Assembly: GCF_014898055.3 (NCBI RefSeq)
Contig: NW_023605194.1
Coordinates: forward strand, 63,613,361-63,677,360
Direction: 5' to 3'
DNA length: 64,000 nucleotides
From: Talpa occidentalis
Taxonomy: Eukaryota > Chordata > Mammalia > Eulipotyphla > Talpidae
Position numbers and translations under genes: made by a program. Numbering within the stretch: position 1 is the stretch's first letter; every line of letters begins with the position of its first letter. The notes beneath the pieces are model-generated. The model made no database searches, had not been told where the DNA came from, and saw nothing but the letters and a program-made list of their open reading frames with translations. This document shows positions 9,991 through 22,181 of this stretch, in pieces.

Positions 9991-12925
9991 CCTATTCTGT
10001 GAACCCAGGCACGTGGGTGCTCTCCCTACCCACCTCAACATCTGGTTTCTGATCCTGGAGATATTACCCCCTCTAGTTCTCAGGGGACCTGGAAAACAGT
10101 GACAATAATTCCTTCTGCCTTCTTTCCAGGGATACATAGCAAGTAAAGCAGAATCAAGGATGATCAAGCACTTTGTCAACCACAAAGCCCTATATGATAT
10201 ACAAAATTCATTATATAGGGCATGTAAGAAGTTTAATGCCAATCGGTGCTTGCTAGCTCTTTATTCACTTAACTTGTTGGTTTGCACCTGTCATGTGCCT
10301 TGTGCCACGCACTGGAAGAAGAGAGTAGAACCTTGGTTTTGTAAAATGTTAGGAGGTCGCTTCTCAAATGTGAAGAGGTCCCTGAGTAGATCTAAAGGTC
10401 TCCTAGAGTGTGCTGCCGCACAAGCTAAAGGGCTCAGAGGACAGGGCAATGTCCTCTGGGACCTCTAACTCCATCCTGAATGTGTTCAGTAGAGTTGACT
10501 GCAGCGGTCTCAGAAGTGGGTGCTCCTGATGCAGTGAAACAGGACAGGTCTCCCCTCCTGCACCATTGGATAAGCATTCCCATCTGTTACATTTAACAAG
10601 TTTGTCTTCTTGCATTTTAAGGAAAAGGAAGGACATCCCTAAGAGGGAGACTAAGGAATTTAAACATTAGGTATTAACAAAGCAAGCTGGGGTCCACCTG
10701 AAATCTCCATATGCCTGCATCAAAAGGACACGCTGACACTTCCTGTCTCCCCTTTGCAGACCCTTGCCCATCTCCCTTTTGTTTTACTCCTTTGTAAAAT
10801 ACCCCTGCACTCTGCCAAAGAGCAGGATGGTGGTATTTCAGACATGAGTCTGCTGCCCTCCTCAGTTTATTGACAAATTCAACTACTTTCCTTCTCCTCA
10901 AACTGTTTCCTTTTATTGGCTGAGGGAAACTGAGGCCGATGTTATGTATCACTTCCTGCCAAAGGATCTGAGTCAGAGAAGAGCTGCCCCCAGGCTCAGC
11001 CCCCTGCCCTCTTGGGAAGTCTCCTCAGAAAAAGAACCAAGACCCCTGGTTTTTCCTCAGGCCTCCTAATAATAGGAGTTTCCATAAAATGTCAAGCTCC
11101 TGACCAAGTACTTTTCTCAGATAAATGTATTTCTTTCTTGTCCACCAGCATCACTTCATGGATGAGGAAAGTTAAGATCAGGGAGGATAAATGGCCTTTC
11201 CAGGAGCCCTGTGCGGTAAGATAGAATGGGAGTTTGAACCTGGTACCTCAACTCCCAGTCTGCACCCTTCACTTTCACTGCAGCCTATCCTGGCTCTCCC
11301 CAACTGGACAGAAAGGCTGCCCCTGCCCATGAGCCCAGCCTCTGCCCCTTGGAAGGGACAGGAATTTTCCTGTTTTTCCTCTGTGGAGCTATCCCTTTAC
11401 TGTTTTGTTTTCTGAGGGACCTGGCCTTGCTGTCTCAATCAGATCTGCCTGCAGAAAGGAGAGCTGGCAGCTGAATTACAGACAAGCCTCCTCTCCCAGC
11501 GGAGTTGGAGATAAGGAGGGTTGCATTAACCTCTGGATCCTGCCTGGAATTCTCCCTGCTTTATGGCAGCACAAGAATCAGCCCCGCAAGAGACACAGCC
11601 TCCACCAGTGGCTGTTGATGGGATTCTGCAGGCAGGTAGTTGGTGGGGGAATCCATCTCCATCCCCTTGAAGTTAGGCGGAACAGGGATCCAAACCATCA
11701 CCCCTTCAGGAATTTCTCATCTGCCACAGATATGTCCCCAAAGTGAATGTTAATCAATAGATCCAATTTGTTCCCCCATCCATATGGGCAGCCTGGTAAA
11801 AAAATGGTCTCATTGCACTCACAGGAGGTATTGGGTTTCCTGTCCTTCTGGAAGCTGGGACCTCAGGGCTGTGGGCTTCTGTGAAAAGTAGAAGAAGCCT
11901 CTGAATCTGCCAAGGAAACATGCATCCTCCCGGACCCCAACCATGTCGATGTCTCTGCTCTTTCCACACTTGGCACTGTGGGTGCTGACTTATGTGGCCA
12001 ATGGTGCCACAGTGTGTGTCCCAGTGACAGAGGAGCCATGCAAACCAGCATGGGGGTGGGAGGGGAGTCTCCTAGTTTTAAATCCTGCTCTGTGTTCTCA
12101 GAAAGCCCCCAGCCTCACTTTCTACATCTATAAATGAGGCAGAGCCCCCTGTCTCTGCCCTGCTCCTGATTCCCAGGTCTGTTTTCTGGTCTCTAAGAAG
12201 GACCTGGGGCTGAACAGTCTGTGGTTTGACTCCACAGATTGTCTCAGCCTCTTCTGGGGCTCATGCAGGTATAACCTGGGCCCTGAGGTGCTCATGACTT
12301 ACACTGCAGGGCACGCCCCTTCCCCACCTGTGCCTCCCACCCTCTAGGACAGTCCTTTCCCTTTGAGCCCCACACTTCTGTCCTCCCCGTATTGGCTGTG
12401 AGATGCTTGGAGATGCTGGTGTCTCAGGGGCTCAGAGGTGCAGGGCCTCAGGAAGGAAACATCGAGGTGCACAGGGTCCGCAGAGGGATGAGTTGAACAA
12501 GTCAGGGGCCCTTAAGTCTCCTGTGAGTAATGGCTTATTTGATTACTCTGGGCTGTGCTCTGGGACAAAGGCTGTTAGGAAATCCCAGAGGCCCTTTTGA
12601 CCTAAATTGCTCAGGGTTAGCCCAGGGTAGTTTGAGGGAGGCTGCCTGGAGAAGCCAGTCCTCCCTTTCCCACAGGGCCACTCAGGCCTGGTCTCAGCCT
12701 GCAGGGAGGTCTACCAGCCACGACTGGTACCGAGTTGGGGTGGACCTGAAGCTTAGTGTTTGGTATCACTTCCTGCCAAAGGGCAGGAAATGTCTGGGAA
12801 TAGAAATAAGCCTTTATAAAAAAATAAAATAAAAATCAGAGATGACTGACTTAGAAGGAATAGTCATGTGAAGCTGCTGCCTCTGAACTTTGGGCTCTTC
12901 TATAAAATGGGACTAGAATAGTCCT
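9991..12925. other. unique DNA with MIR-like relics
   Basis: MIR-like cores are visible near 11145-11235 ('catggatgaggaaagttaagatcaggg') and 12095-12135 ('cctcactttctacatctataaatgagg'). An open frame at 11943-12137 begins with a hydrophobic, signal-peptide-like stretch but has no recognisable continuation. No gene is supported. Confidence 0.4.
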
Positions 12926-13124
12926 TTTTTAAAAAAAAGATTTATTTATTTATGCATACAAGAACTGGGGTACAGGCCAGTGGTGAGGGAGTGAGAGAAT
13001 CCACCAGAGACAGAGTGGGGAACAGAACAGGCAGACTGACTGAAATACACTGCTGAGGGGAGCAGTGGGCGGGACAGGAGAGGTCTGCTGTGCCATGCGG
13101 GTCAGCTCCTTGGCTAAGGATCAA
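12926..13124 (-). mobile_element. tRNA-derived SINE, head-truncated
   Basis: An A-tail complement at 12930 is followed by the older-subtype body ('ggggtacaggcc', 'gagtggggaacagaacaggcag', 'actgctgaggggagcag'). The copy stops near 'ggctaaggatcaaattg', so the tRNA-like head (about 60 nt) is missing. 5' truncation is normal for retroposed copies. Confidence 0.85.
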
Positions 13125-13900
13125 ATTGAGGGGACAATTTTAAATGGCAAAAAAGTTGCCTCTGGCTACCTCTCTCTAGAGGACTGTTCTGTTACCTGTC
13201 TCTTCTATCCAGCCAAGAAACTCCCCAGTTTCCCCAGTAATGTAGTTTCCATGAACTCACAAGTATTGTGTGTGCATGTGTGTGTATGTATGAGAGAGAG
13301 AGAGAGAGAGAGAGAGAATGCCAATGTTAAGCTCCACACTTGACTGGACATCCCTAGGACCCGTCAGGCCCTATTGGGGTGAAGCCACCATTAAGCCAGG
13401 AGAGTGACACATGACTGGACTTTAACCTCCACCTGTCCCTTGGTGACTCTTTGACCCTGTCAGTTATCCTGACAGCCCAGAGCTGCTGGGCCTCGGCTCT
13501 GTTAATCTGCCAGAGAGGACAAAAATGTCTCATCAAGGGAATTAAACCCTAAAAATGGGAAGAGCTGGCAGTCAGCACCTTGTGGTGCCATCAGAATCAG
13601 TGATGGACACCCTGGCTGAAAGCCTCTTGTTATTAAGGAAATGCCCAACCATGAGACAGTCCCCCCAAAACTGGCTGAGAATCATCTGATCAAGCCACCA
13701 GGCCTAACTTCTAGCTACAGGAAACACAGGGACAGAAGCACAAGTTCAACGACTCCCTGAGGAAACAACCAGGCAGATCCTGGACACAGGCCTTCCGCAG
13801 GACAGCAGGCCTGTATTCTTCAACAGGCAGAGTTATGAAGAGGGCTGTTCTTAAGTAGAGACCACAGAAGCATAGCCAGATGAGTGCTCAGACCCATACT
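13125..13900. other. no gene seen
   Basis: Unique-looking DNA apart from the GA microsatellite. Open frames are short and unrecognised. Confidence 0.4.
13289..13318 (+). repeat. (GA)n microsatellite
   Basis: About 14 uninterrupted GA units follow a degenerate TG-rich lead-in. It is likely polymorphic. Confidence 0.95.
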
Positions 13901-14300
13901 GAATTCAGACTTTTAAAAAGACCATAAATATATACTTGGGTACATTTGGGAAATTTCAGTATGGAAATTTCAGTTTGGAATTATTCATGATTTTCTTAGA
14001 TATCACAATGGGATGGTTCTATGAGGAACTGTCTTCATGTTTGTGTGATGCAGGTTGAAATATTTAGGGGTAAAGTATCATGATATTTATGACTTAATTT
14101 CAATCATTTAGTAAAATGTTGTGTGCATCTGTGTGTACATGTATGTATGTGTGTGTGCAATGAGAGGGAGGAAGGTAAGGAGGGAGGGAGGGAGCAGAAG
14201 CAACCCTTCTGGGAAACGACTGCTCAGCCCAGGGTGCTTGCACTATCCTTCCACTCTTCCAATGTCTGTGTTTGATACTTTTCATAACAAAAAGTGGGTA
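13900..14300 (+). repeat. ancient interspersed repeat, unclassified
   Basis: 'tacttgggtacatttgggaaatttcagtatgg', 'gcaggttgaaatatttaggggtaaagtatcatgatatttatgactt' and the end 'gatacttttcataacaaaaag' belong to a pattern common in eutherian genomes. I recognise it as a repeat but cannot name the family with certainty. A TG/GGGA-rich patch lies inside at 14120-14195. Confidence 0.4.
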
Positions 14301-15841
14301 CAAAGGCACCAGTGTGGGGCAGTTCACCGTCCTCCCTCCAAGCACATATGCCTCAGGTCTCCCACAGAGTCTCATGTACACCCCTCCCGGGTGACCTTCT
14401 TCCATGCGGAGCCTGGCACTTCCGCTGCTTAGTTCCTCACCTGCCACTCTATCTTGGGCTGCCACTGCTGCAGCTGCCTTTGACCTTGGAGTCCAGCCCT
14501 GCTGCTCCCTGCTGGACCTCCTTCCTCTACCAGTTCCAACCCTTCATCTTGTAAGCCTCACTTCATCGAGAATCCTTTCCTAGTTGCAGCACTGGTTGAC
14601 ACGCCCCATCCAAGGCTCTGTTCCCTTCATTCTCCACTCAGCTGGCAGGGGCTGTGTTTGTGTCCAGTGAGAGTGACTGGGAGTGACTGAGTTGCTCTCA
14701 GCTAAGCCAGGGTCTGATGACCGGGCTGCTGCTAGCAGCTGCTAGGGCTGCTGCCGACTGGAGATGCTGTGATGCAAACACTAGCCATGAGGCCATTCCC
14801 TCTTGTTTCCATCCCTTTCCCAGGCCCTGGGAACACACTGACGTGGGTCAGGTTTAGCCTGGATGCCCCTAAGCCCCCAGACATCACTCATATCCCACCC
14901 TGGATTGAAGATTTCCTAGTTTATGCTGCCCTTCTGGACCAAGCCCCAGCTCGCTTGGGTCACACTGATGAAGTCTCCCTGGTGTGAACAAAACCTTGCT
15001 CCTTAGGGCTGTGGACTTGACAATCTGGCCTTGCTCCTCCTCCTTTCCCAGGGCAGGGCTCTTAGCTTCGCCAAGGTGAGGTGAGAGGTGTGCTCTCTGG
15101 GGCTGCTGCCGTTTTCTGCAGAAGGCACCCAGCAGGGTCTAAGAGCAGTTCCACGTGGCGCAGCACCCTGTTCAATGGAAATTTTCATTTGGAACAAATT
15201 AAATATTTTCTGAAAAGAAGTCAAATAAGCTAAGTTTAATAATGCCCAGTCCTTCCTACTGGGGAACATGGCGATTTTCTGAAAAAGGGGAGAAAATTAC
15301 AGATCCTGGCATTGAACTGCCCACCCAATTCTGTAGCCTGTATGTGGCCTGCTGTGACTCCGTGCACCCCAGTTCACTCCTTCCCATGCCCACCTAGCCT
15401 AAGGTCCTAGGGTGCTGAACCTGGGTGCTCACAGCTCTCCAGAGTCAGAATTCGCACTTCCTCTCAAGCATGTTTGCAAATCATGGACTCCCCCTTCCAA
15501 GAAAAGTCTGGTTTATTGGTTGCAGGTCAAGCCTTGCATTTTCTGCTCCTCTATCCTAAGGAGCAACGTTGTTGCCCACATCTGAAAAAAATGTCAGCAT
15601 GAACTTCCAAGCTGGGTATAGCCAAGTTATTCTGGCTCCTGAGTCTAGAGGTCAGGTGCGAGTGCCAGGCTGTGCTCTCCTGCAGGGTCTTTGCCCGCCT
15701 TCAGCCGTGGGCAGCACCGGGATGGGGGCAGCTAGCTCTGTAGGACGCTGTGCTGCTGTGGCTGCAGGAGGAGGGCCAGGGTGTCTGGCATAGTTATGTG
15801 TGGCTAACTGTGATGCTGTCATCCATGTCCTCCAACTATAG

Positions 15842-15886
15842 GATCCACAGCCCTTCACAAGGGAAGTTCAGAGCCTCAACTCCAAG
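15842..15886 (+). other. candidate small exon (45 nt)
   Basis: A pyrimidine-containing tract and 'ctatag' precede the segment, and a near-consensus donor 'AAG|gtaagc' follows it. The 45-nt stretch is open in all useful phases. If read as (G)ATC CAC AGC… it ends with AG, which joins in frame to the candidate exon at 16040. I do not recognise the encoded peptide. Splice-like signals occur by chance often enough that this is only a lead. Confidence 0.15.
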
Positions 15887-16039
15887 GTAAGCTGCCTGAG
15901 ATGGAATGTCTGAGTGGGCATCAGAGTGAGGCGTGGGGGCCCTCCTGGCCTCTGAACTGCTAACCCAGGTGCACAGCCCTGCACACCAAAAGAGAGGGGT
16001 CAGGTTCCCCCACAGCCCACTTTGTCTCATTCATCTTAG

Positions 16040-16445
16040 GACCCGAGAAATCACAGGTGTGCAAGGAATGGATGAGTTCCTGAGTCACCTTTTCCCATCA
16101 CCTCTGGACCTGAATTCCCTGCTAGAGACAGAGCACTTCCAGGGCCCTGCCCACCCTGTCTACATGGCCCCTTTTGTCCTCAGCAGCCTCAACATCTGGG
16201 CAGATGCACCCGAGGAGCATCCTGAAGCCTGCTGGGCCAACTCACTTAAGTGCACCATGGCCTCTCCTCAGACTTTCCTGAGCAGCTTGACCTTTCCCCA
16301 ACCCACATTGACACTAAGAGTTCCAGGCTGCAGAGGAAGAAGAGGTAGGTTTGCTGGTGGAGGAGGAGGTGTGCTTCAAAGGGCAGGTGGAACCATGACT
16401 CCATACCCAGGAAGGATAAGCAGTGAGAACCCACTGATCCAGTAG
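16040..16445 (+). other. candidate terminal exon / long open frame
   Basis: After 'ctcattcatcttag' a frame stays open for about 135 codons to a stop at 16443-16445. It belongs to a 170-codon open frame starting at 15933, one of the longest in the window outside L1 DNA. The predicted peptide is acidic/hydrophobic in its first half (contains DEFLSHLFPSPLDLNSLLE) and Gly/Arg-rich later, and I do not recognise it. No polyadenylation signal was noted nearby. It may be chance. Confidence 0.15.
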
Positions 16446-17269
16446 AGAGGCTGTTGACCACTGTCCTGAAGAGGTTGTACCCCAGTATCCCTGTGGTCAG
16501 GCCCCAAGAGCAACTACCTGGGTCTGTGATTGGCAGAATGACCTGGGTGGCCAGGATTGTTCTGGTGACTGCATAGGAGCTGCATTCAGTCCACTCCCAT
16601 CCCACCTCAGAGCACAGGCCTCAACGCTATTACCAACTCGCTCAAGAGAGCCACTTGCCCAGGTCACAGCTTTGCTCTTGGAATGTGTCCAGAGAAAGAA
16701 GACTTTTCTTCCTGGGGATCCTTCTGACAGGTGCACATCAGTTTCATCTGAGAATGGGAAACACTATGAAGATCCCAAAGCCCCTCTGTGGTGGGAATAC
16801 AGACTCCCCCCACCCCGTACCCCAGGCTCCCCTACTGATATCATTCCTACGGGTCTGCATCAAGCAGAGTTAAGGGGCTTTTCCTTGCTGTTGTGATTAA
16901 TGGTCAAGGATGGCAAACTAACCCAAGGGCCTTGAGGCTGCCCATTATTATCACTGAAGTTTCACTGGAGCAACCATGCCCACTTGTGTGTGCATTGTCT
17001 GTGGCTGCTTTCAGTTGAGTAGATGAAACAGACACTCACATGACTGCCAGAGCCGAAAATATTTACTATCTGTCACTTCACAGAAAAATTTGCCAACCCC
17101 TGTATGTGCTATGATGGGTTAGAAGTCCTGCTGCCTTTTGATCTAACTGCCAAGTTGTGGAAAATACACAGGACAGAGGAACATGTCATATGCCACCATG
17201 GGGCTGCAATCAGCCCAATGCTGATAGGCGGACTCTACAGACAAGTGATGCTTCAATGAGTAATATAAG

Positions 17270-17720
17270 CAAAATAAGATGGGTAGGGGCAGCAACAATA
17301 GATTAAAAGAGTGGCCCTTCCTTAGATGTGGCTCATAAAAACTATAAAAAATAAGACTTTGGGCGAACAATTGAAAATTTGAACACTGATTGGATGGTTA
17401 ATGAAAATAAAGAATTATGGTTAATTTTTTCAGATGTGGTAACAGTGTTGTGGCTGTGTTTTAATTGTCTATTTTTTGAGATACAACTGAAATGTTCCTG
17501 GATGAAATATGATAACTTGAATTTGCTTCAAGGTAATTAAAGCAGGAAGTAGTTGGGGTTTGGACAGGCAAGAAGTAGCTTGGGTTATTTTGGGGGTATT
17601 GGATGATGGTAGTTAGGGCTTCCTCATACAAATCTGTCTACTTTCATGTTTATGTTTGTCTATTTTTATGTCTACTTTTAAATTAATAAAGAACTGCAAT
17701 ATTATGACTCATAAGAAATA
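17270..17720 (+). repeat. ancient interspersed repeat, unclassified
   Basis: 'tgaacactgattggatggttaatg', 'aaagaattatggttaattttttcagatgtggtaacagtgttgtgg' and 'tgtctattttttgagatacaactgaaatgtt' match a pattern widely dispersed in mammals and similar in order to the repeat at 13900-14300. The family was not named with confidence. Confidence 0.45.
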
Positions 17721-18953
17721 TATATTTTGGTCATTCAGATGATTGAAGTACATTTCTCATATATGTTTGGCCTGCATCCACAGTTTCTAACTCACAGCTC
17801 CCAAAATGCTAAGAGTGATAAAGGTATCGTTTCTTGCTATGCTAATAAAGGGAAGTATTGGGAAATACCTGGGGATGAGGGCTGGTTGCTAGGTGAATCA
17901 ACCACATGATTAGAGGTTGGCACTGGCAGTCCCACTCTTAGACCTCCAGGAAGGTCAGAGGAGTTGGAGAATGAGTTCAATCATCAATGGTGGATGAGTT
18001 AATCTGTCATGAAATAGTCATAAAAGTCCAGAAGGGAGGGGCTTCGGAGAGCTGCTTAAGTGGTGAAATTGTGGAGGTGCTGGGATATGAAATGCCTGGC
18101 AAGGGCATGGAAGCTGTGTTTTTTCCCCAATCCTTTCCCTATGCATCTCTTCCAACTGACTGTTTCTGAGCAATATCCTTTGTAGTATATCAGTGATCTG
18201 GTGAATAAATGGTTTCCTAAGTTCTGTCACTCATTCTAGCAAGTAGATGGAATCTGAAGCACAAGCTGTGGGAACATCTGGTTTATAGCTGGCTGGTCAG
18301 GTAACAGCCTGGACTTGTGACTGGCACCTGGAGGGGTGTCCTTGGGAGACTGAGTCCATATACCTGTGGAATCTGATGCTATCTCTGGTAACTAGTGTCA
18401 AATTGAGTTGAATTCCCAGGCTGAATTCTTGAACTGGTACTGAAAACCACAAAAAGTTGCTTCTAGGAGTGAGGAAGACTCTAGATTCAGGAATTCTATC
18501 CGAGAGTTAATAAAATAAGATGAAACAAAATGAGGAAGACCCCAAATAGTGGGACATTCCTCAGCATCACCTGGCAGTTATATCTTTCATCCAGCCCCCA
18601 TCCAAGGACAGTGTTCACATCTCTTCTCCTGGGGAAGAGGGATTGACTAGCACCAAACAAGACCCAGGGAGCCACCCTTCACCAATGGGAACTGGACTGT
18701 CAGCCTGGAAAGCACAGGGCTGGAGTTGTATGTCAGTAAGGGTGACTGTTGTTTCCCAGCAAAGAAAGATGAAAATTGGGATGGCAGTTGAACAAGCTAG
18801 AAAAGAAGAAATGAATAAGGAGAATTAATCATGGAGGCTAAAGAAATTTGCAAGATACTACAGAGGCCTGTTACGCAAATAAATTTAAACACCTAGATAT
18901 TTAATTCATACATTTCTAGGAATATGTAAATGACCAAAATTAATCCCTAAAGA
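17721..18953. other. no gene seen
   Basis: AT-balanced unique-looking DNA. Short frames only. Confidence 0.4.
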
Positions 18954-19240
18954 GGGCCTCACCGGGTGGCGCGGTGGGTTGACCGCAGCACTGTGGGGAT
19001 GAGCGCAGCACTGTGGGGCTGTCCGCAGCCTCTGCAGTGCGGGTTCAATTTCTGGCCAGCCAGGGCGTGGTAGATTTCTCCTGTCTCGCCCGCTGCTCCC
19101 TTCAGCAATGTCTTCATCGGTCTGCCTGTTCTGCTCCTGGCTCTCTCTGGTGAATTCTCTCACCCTCCCATGCCTCTGACTTGTATACCCCAGTTCCTGC
19201 ATAAACAAATAAATCTTTAAAAAAAAAAACAAAAACAAAA
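18954..19240 (+). mobile_element. tRNA-derived SINE
   Basis: Plus-strand copy starting 'gggcctcaccgggtggcgcgg', with a short duplicated patch inside its head ('gcagcactgtgggg' twice, 18987 and 19005). It ends in AATAAATCTTT then an A-rich tail. Both sides carry 'aaaattaatccctaaaga' (18936-18953 and about 19242-19259), an excellent target-site duplication, so the insertion is fairly recent. Confidence 0.95.
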
Positions 19241-19589
19241 CAAAATTAATCCCTAAAGACAAAGAACCATACATTTTACATTTTAACAAATGCAACAAAG
19301 GCTTTTGACATAAAGCCACAATGATTAATCTTAAGAAGATGGGCAATAAATGGATACACTGCCAACGTGCAACAAAATGTCATAGAAGTATGGCCAGTAG
19401 AGTCAGGAGCCGTCACAGAGTGAGGCTAGGCATCCACTAGGAGCCAGTGCTGCCCTGAATCTGTCCATCAAGAGGAGGGAATGGGATGCAGGAGGAGGAA
19501 AGTGGGGGCCGAATGATCATTGTGTGCAGACCTATGGCTGGCTGCCAAGTAAATCCCAAAACAATCAGTAGGAGTTTTGTAGAGTTTCT

Positions 19590-20900
19590 ACTAACAAAAA
19601 CAATATACACATATTAGCAATGTTCCAAAACATAAAGGACAACTAAATAAAGATAATGAATTCAAATTTTCATATGCAAAAGCAAATCATAGAAGATTTT
19701 AGAAATAATCTTAACCATAAATGTATCAGACCTACATGAAAACTTTGAACTGCTACTGAAAGACACAAAAAGACTTATACTAGAACAGTGAAATCCATTT
19801 CATAGCTGCAATAATTAAGATAGATGATATTACATAAGAAATTTACAGAGAAAAGTCCAAAATTAAACATCAGAATATATGGAAATTTAATAGGAGATGG
19901 AGCAGTGCCAAATCCATGAAGGTGATGAAGGACCATTCAATAAATAACCATGTGACAACAGATTAGCCATTTGGAAAAAATAAAGCTAATTTTCGGATAA
20001 AGTAATTTTACTCTAACTCCATTCTAGACATAAGAAATTTAAGCATAAAATTAAAAAAAAAATCAAATTACTAGAAGTAAGCATGATTTAAAAAAAAAGC
20101 AACACCAACAAAATTGATTTCAAAATTACCGATACATTTGCGTAAATAAAAATTCTTAAAACTTTAGTATAGTCAAATAAATAAGCAGGTGAAGGAAAAT
20201 ATTTGCAACACATGTGACATCCAACGGTCCAATTTCTCAAGTGACCAAGAGCTTTCACACACCGAAAAAGACAGTCTTAATAGAAAAATGGGCAAAAATA
20301 TTAAAAAGTACTCAGCTTCACTCCTAGTTAAATAAATACAAAATGGAATGAGACAGTCTTTTCTTTCAAAAGCATTAATACTATAAACTGTTGAGAGACA
20401 AGGAAATTGATCAGACTTCTATAATAATTTGGCAAGATTTCCTTTTAATGCCACATTACCTTTGGTCTAGGTAGATTCTTTTGGATTCTACTGCCAGAAA
20501 TTTATCCTAAAAACACACTTGGAAAAATGCACCAAGAAAAATTGTCTGGGTAAATGCCCTGGAGCATTGCCTGCAGGGGCCGATGACTAGAAATAGCCTC
20601 AATGTCCATCAGCGGGAAATAGGCTAACCATGGTAAATGGATCCATGCACAGGGATCAATCCACTATGAAACCTTAAAAAAGGAGTTACATTTGTAGCAT
20701 GATACAAAAAAGTGTGTAGTATGATGCTAATTGTGTATATGCTGAATATGCATAATTTTTTCTCTGCCAGTATGCGCAAGAAATGATTAATAGCAGTTAC
20801 CAGGAGAGAGACGGGTTGTTGGGGGGTGTGCTTTTAATTTTAAATATTTCATTTATTTGATTTTATTTCATGTATTGTTTGAAGTTTATCAAGTGCAGAT
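19590..20900 (+). mobile_element. old L1 ORF2/3' fragment
   Basis: L1-like phrases in plus orientation: 'gaactgctactgaaagacacaaaaag', 'gaaaaatgggcaaaaatatt', 'atcctaaaaacacacttgg', 'gaaatagcctcaatgtccatc', and 'tattgctttta' near the end. The reading frame is destroyed. Confidence 0.6.
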
Positions 20901-21444
20901 ATTGCTTTTAATAAAAAAATGAAACAGACCGTGATGGACAGTGAATGGAACATGTGTACATGTGGAGGAGTAAAAATGTAACTCCAAAATTAAAGTAATG
21001 ATAAAAATCAAATAAATAAGGGTTAAGGACAAATTAAAACAATAACAACAAAGAGCAACATACAGACAAAAATAAAATAACAACAAAAAAATCTATTAAT
21101 TCAACAGAGGGTGCCAAAGGTTTGGATCTATACCCTCAAAGTCTGTGGCCAGTAAATCATTTCAGGCAGTCATGCTGATCCAGAAAAGGAATGAATGTGC
21201 TCTGAGCAGCAAGCTCTCAGCCCAGATGTGTTAGGGGTACTTGGAAGCAGGTTGCTGTTCATTACCCAGCGGGGCCTTGTGCTGGAAGGATGGGTCATAC
21301 TCTAACCAACCTGGGTAAGCATTGTGCTGCCTTTCTCTCCAGAAAGTGGTTTTGAAATTCAGTGGGTTTGAACGAATCACACTTTTATTCATATAATTTA
21401 CAAGACATATGCTAATAAGATTAAAAGCATTGTAATGCCTTATT
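20901..21444. other. AT-rich flank, no gene seen
   Basis: AT-rich DNA with A-rich stretches (20980-21100), probably old L1-tail debris. Nothing firm is seen. Confidence 0.35.
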
Positions 21445-21502
21445 AATTTTGTTTTTTCCCCCCACAAATAACACTTTTTGTCAACATTAAATTCTGAATT
21501 TT

Positions 21503-21809
21503 TTTTTAATAGAGGCATGTTTTATTTATTTATTTGTTTGTTTGTTTGTTTGTTTTGTTTATACAAGCACTGGGCACAGTCAGAAGCGCGGGAGGGTGAG
21601 AGAATTCACCAGAGCCAGAGCGGGGAGCAGAGCAGGCAGAAGGACCAAAGTACACTGCTGAGGGGAGCAGCGGGCGGCAGGAGAGGTCTGCGCGCCATGT
21701 GGGACCCTCCTCCGGTGGCCGGGGAGCAGCTGGGGATTGAACCGGCGCCGCAGAGGCCGTGGGCAGCTTCGCAACCCAGCGCTCAACCGCTGCGCCACCG
21801 GGGAGGCCC
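21503..21809 (-). mobile_element. tRNA-derived SINE inside RPS3A pseudogene 3' UTR
   Basis: Full-length younger-subtype copy with an expanded (TTTG)n in its tail complement (about 21520-21558). Perfect 15-bp duplications 'taaattctgaatttt' lie at 21488-21502 and 21810-21824. Removing the element restores the RPS3A 3' UTR. Confidence 0.95.
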
Positions 21810-21824
21810 TAAATTCTGAATTTT

Positions 21825-22181
21825 AAACAAATTCATGGACTGGTGGCTCATACCCACCAACGTGTTCAACTTTCATACCTGTATCATCCTAATAGCTTTG
21901 CCAGAACTACTCCCTTCACCGCGAAGTTCTCTTAATTCAAACTTGGACTTCTTCAGCACTTACACTTTTTAAACGAGAACATCACAGAGTGGGTAAATAG
22001 ACTGGCAAGCTTTTTCTGTCTTTCCCAATGTGGACTGGAATCAATTTATTGACCACCTCCTTCAAACCACTTTTCTGTACCTCTTGGGTTATTATTTTCA
22101 TCTTCTTCTACCAATAGGTAGACCTATTGGTAGCAAGCATAAGATCTTCCGAGTCTGATTGTTGTGGGTTTTTAGTAAAAC
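21825..22181 (-). pseudogene. RPS3A: RPS3A pseudogene, C-terminal segment
   Basis: Minus-strand translation in shifting frames gives KEVVNKLIP, GKD, and near the end GGYEPPVHE followed by a stop. This corresponds to roughly the last 110 codons of RPS3A. Its upstream edge is the duplicated TAAAAC at the LTR junction (22176-22181). Confidence 0.9.

Larger units (their letters stand above)
14301..17270. other. unique DNA with one weak exon candidate
   Basis: No transposable element was recognised. The segment 15842-16445 holds exon-like signals, described separately. The rest has only short, unrecognised frames. Confidence 0.4.

Noticed and set aside
11943..12137. Open frame starting with a signal-peptide-like hydrophobic stretch
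   Set aside because: Only 64 codons. No recognisable mature domain, no clear donor site and no supporting exons; likely chance.
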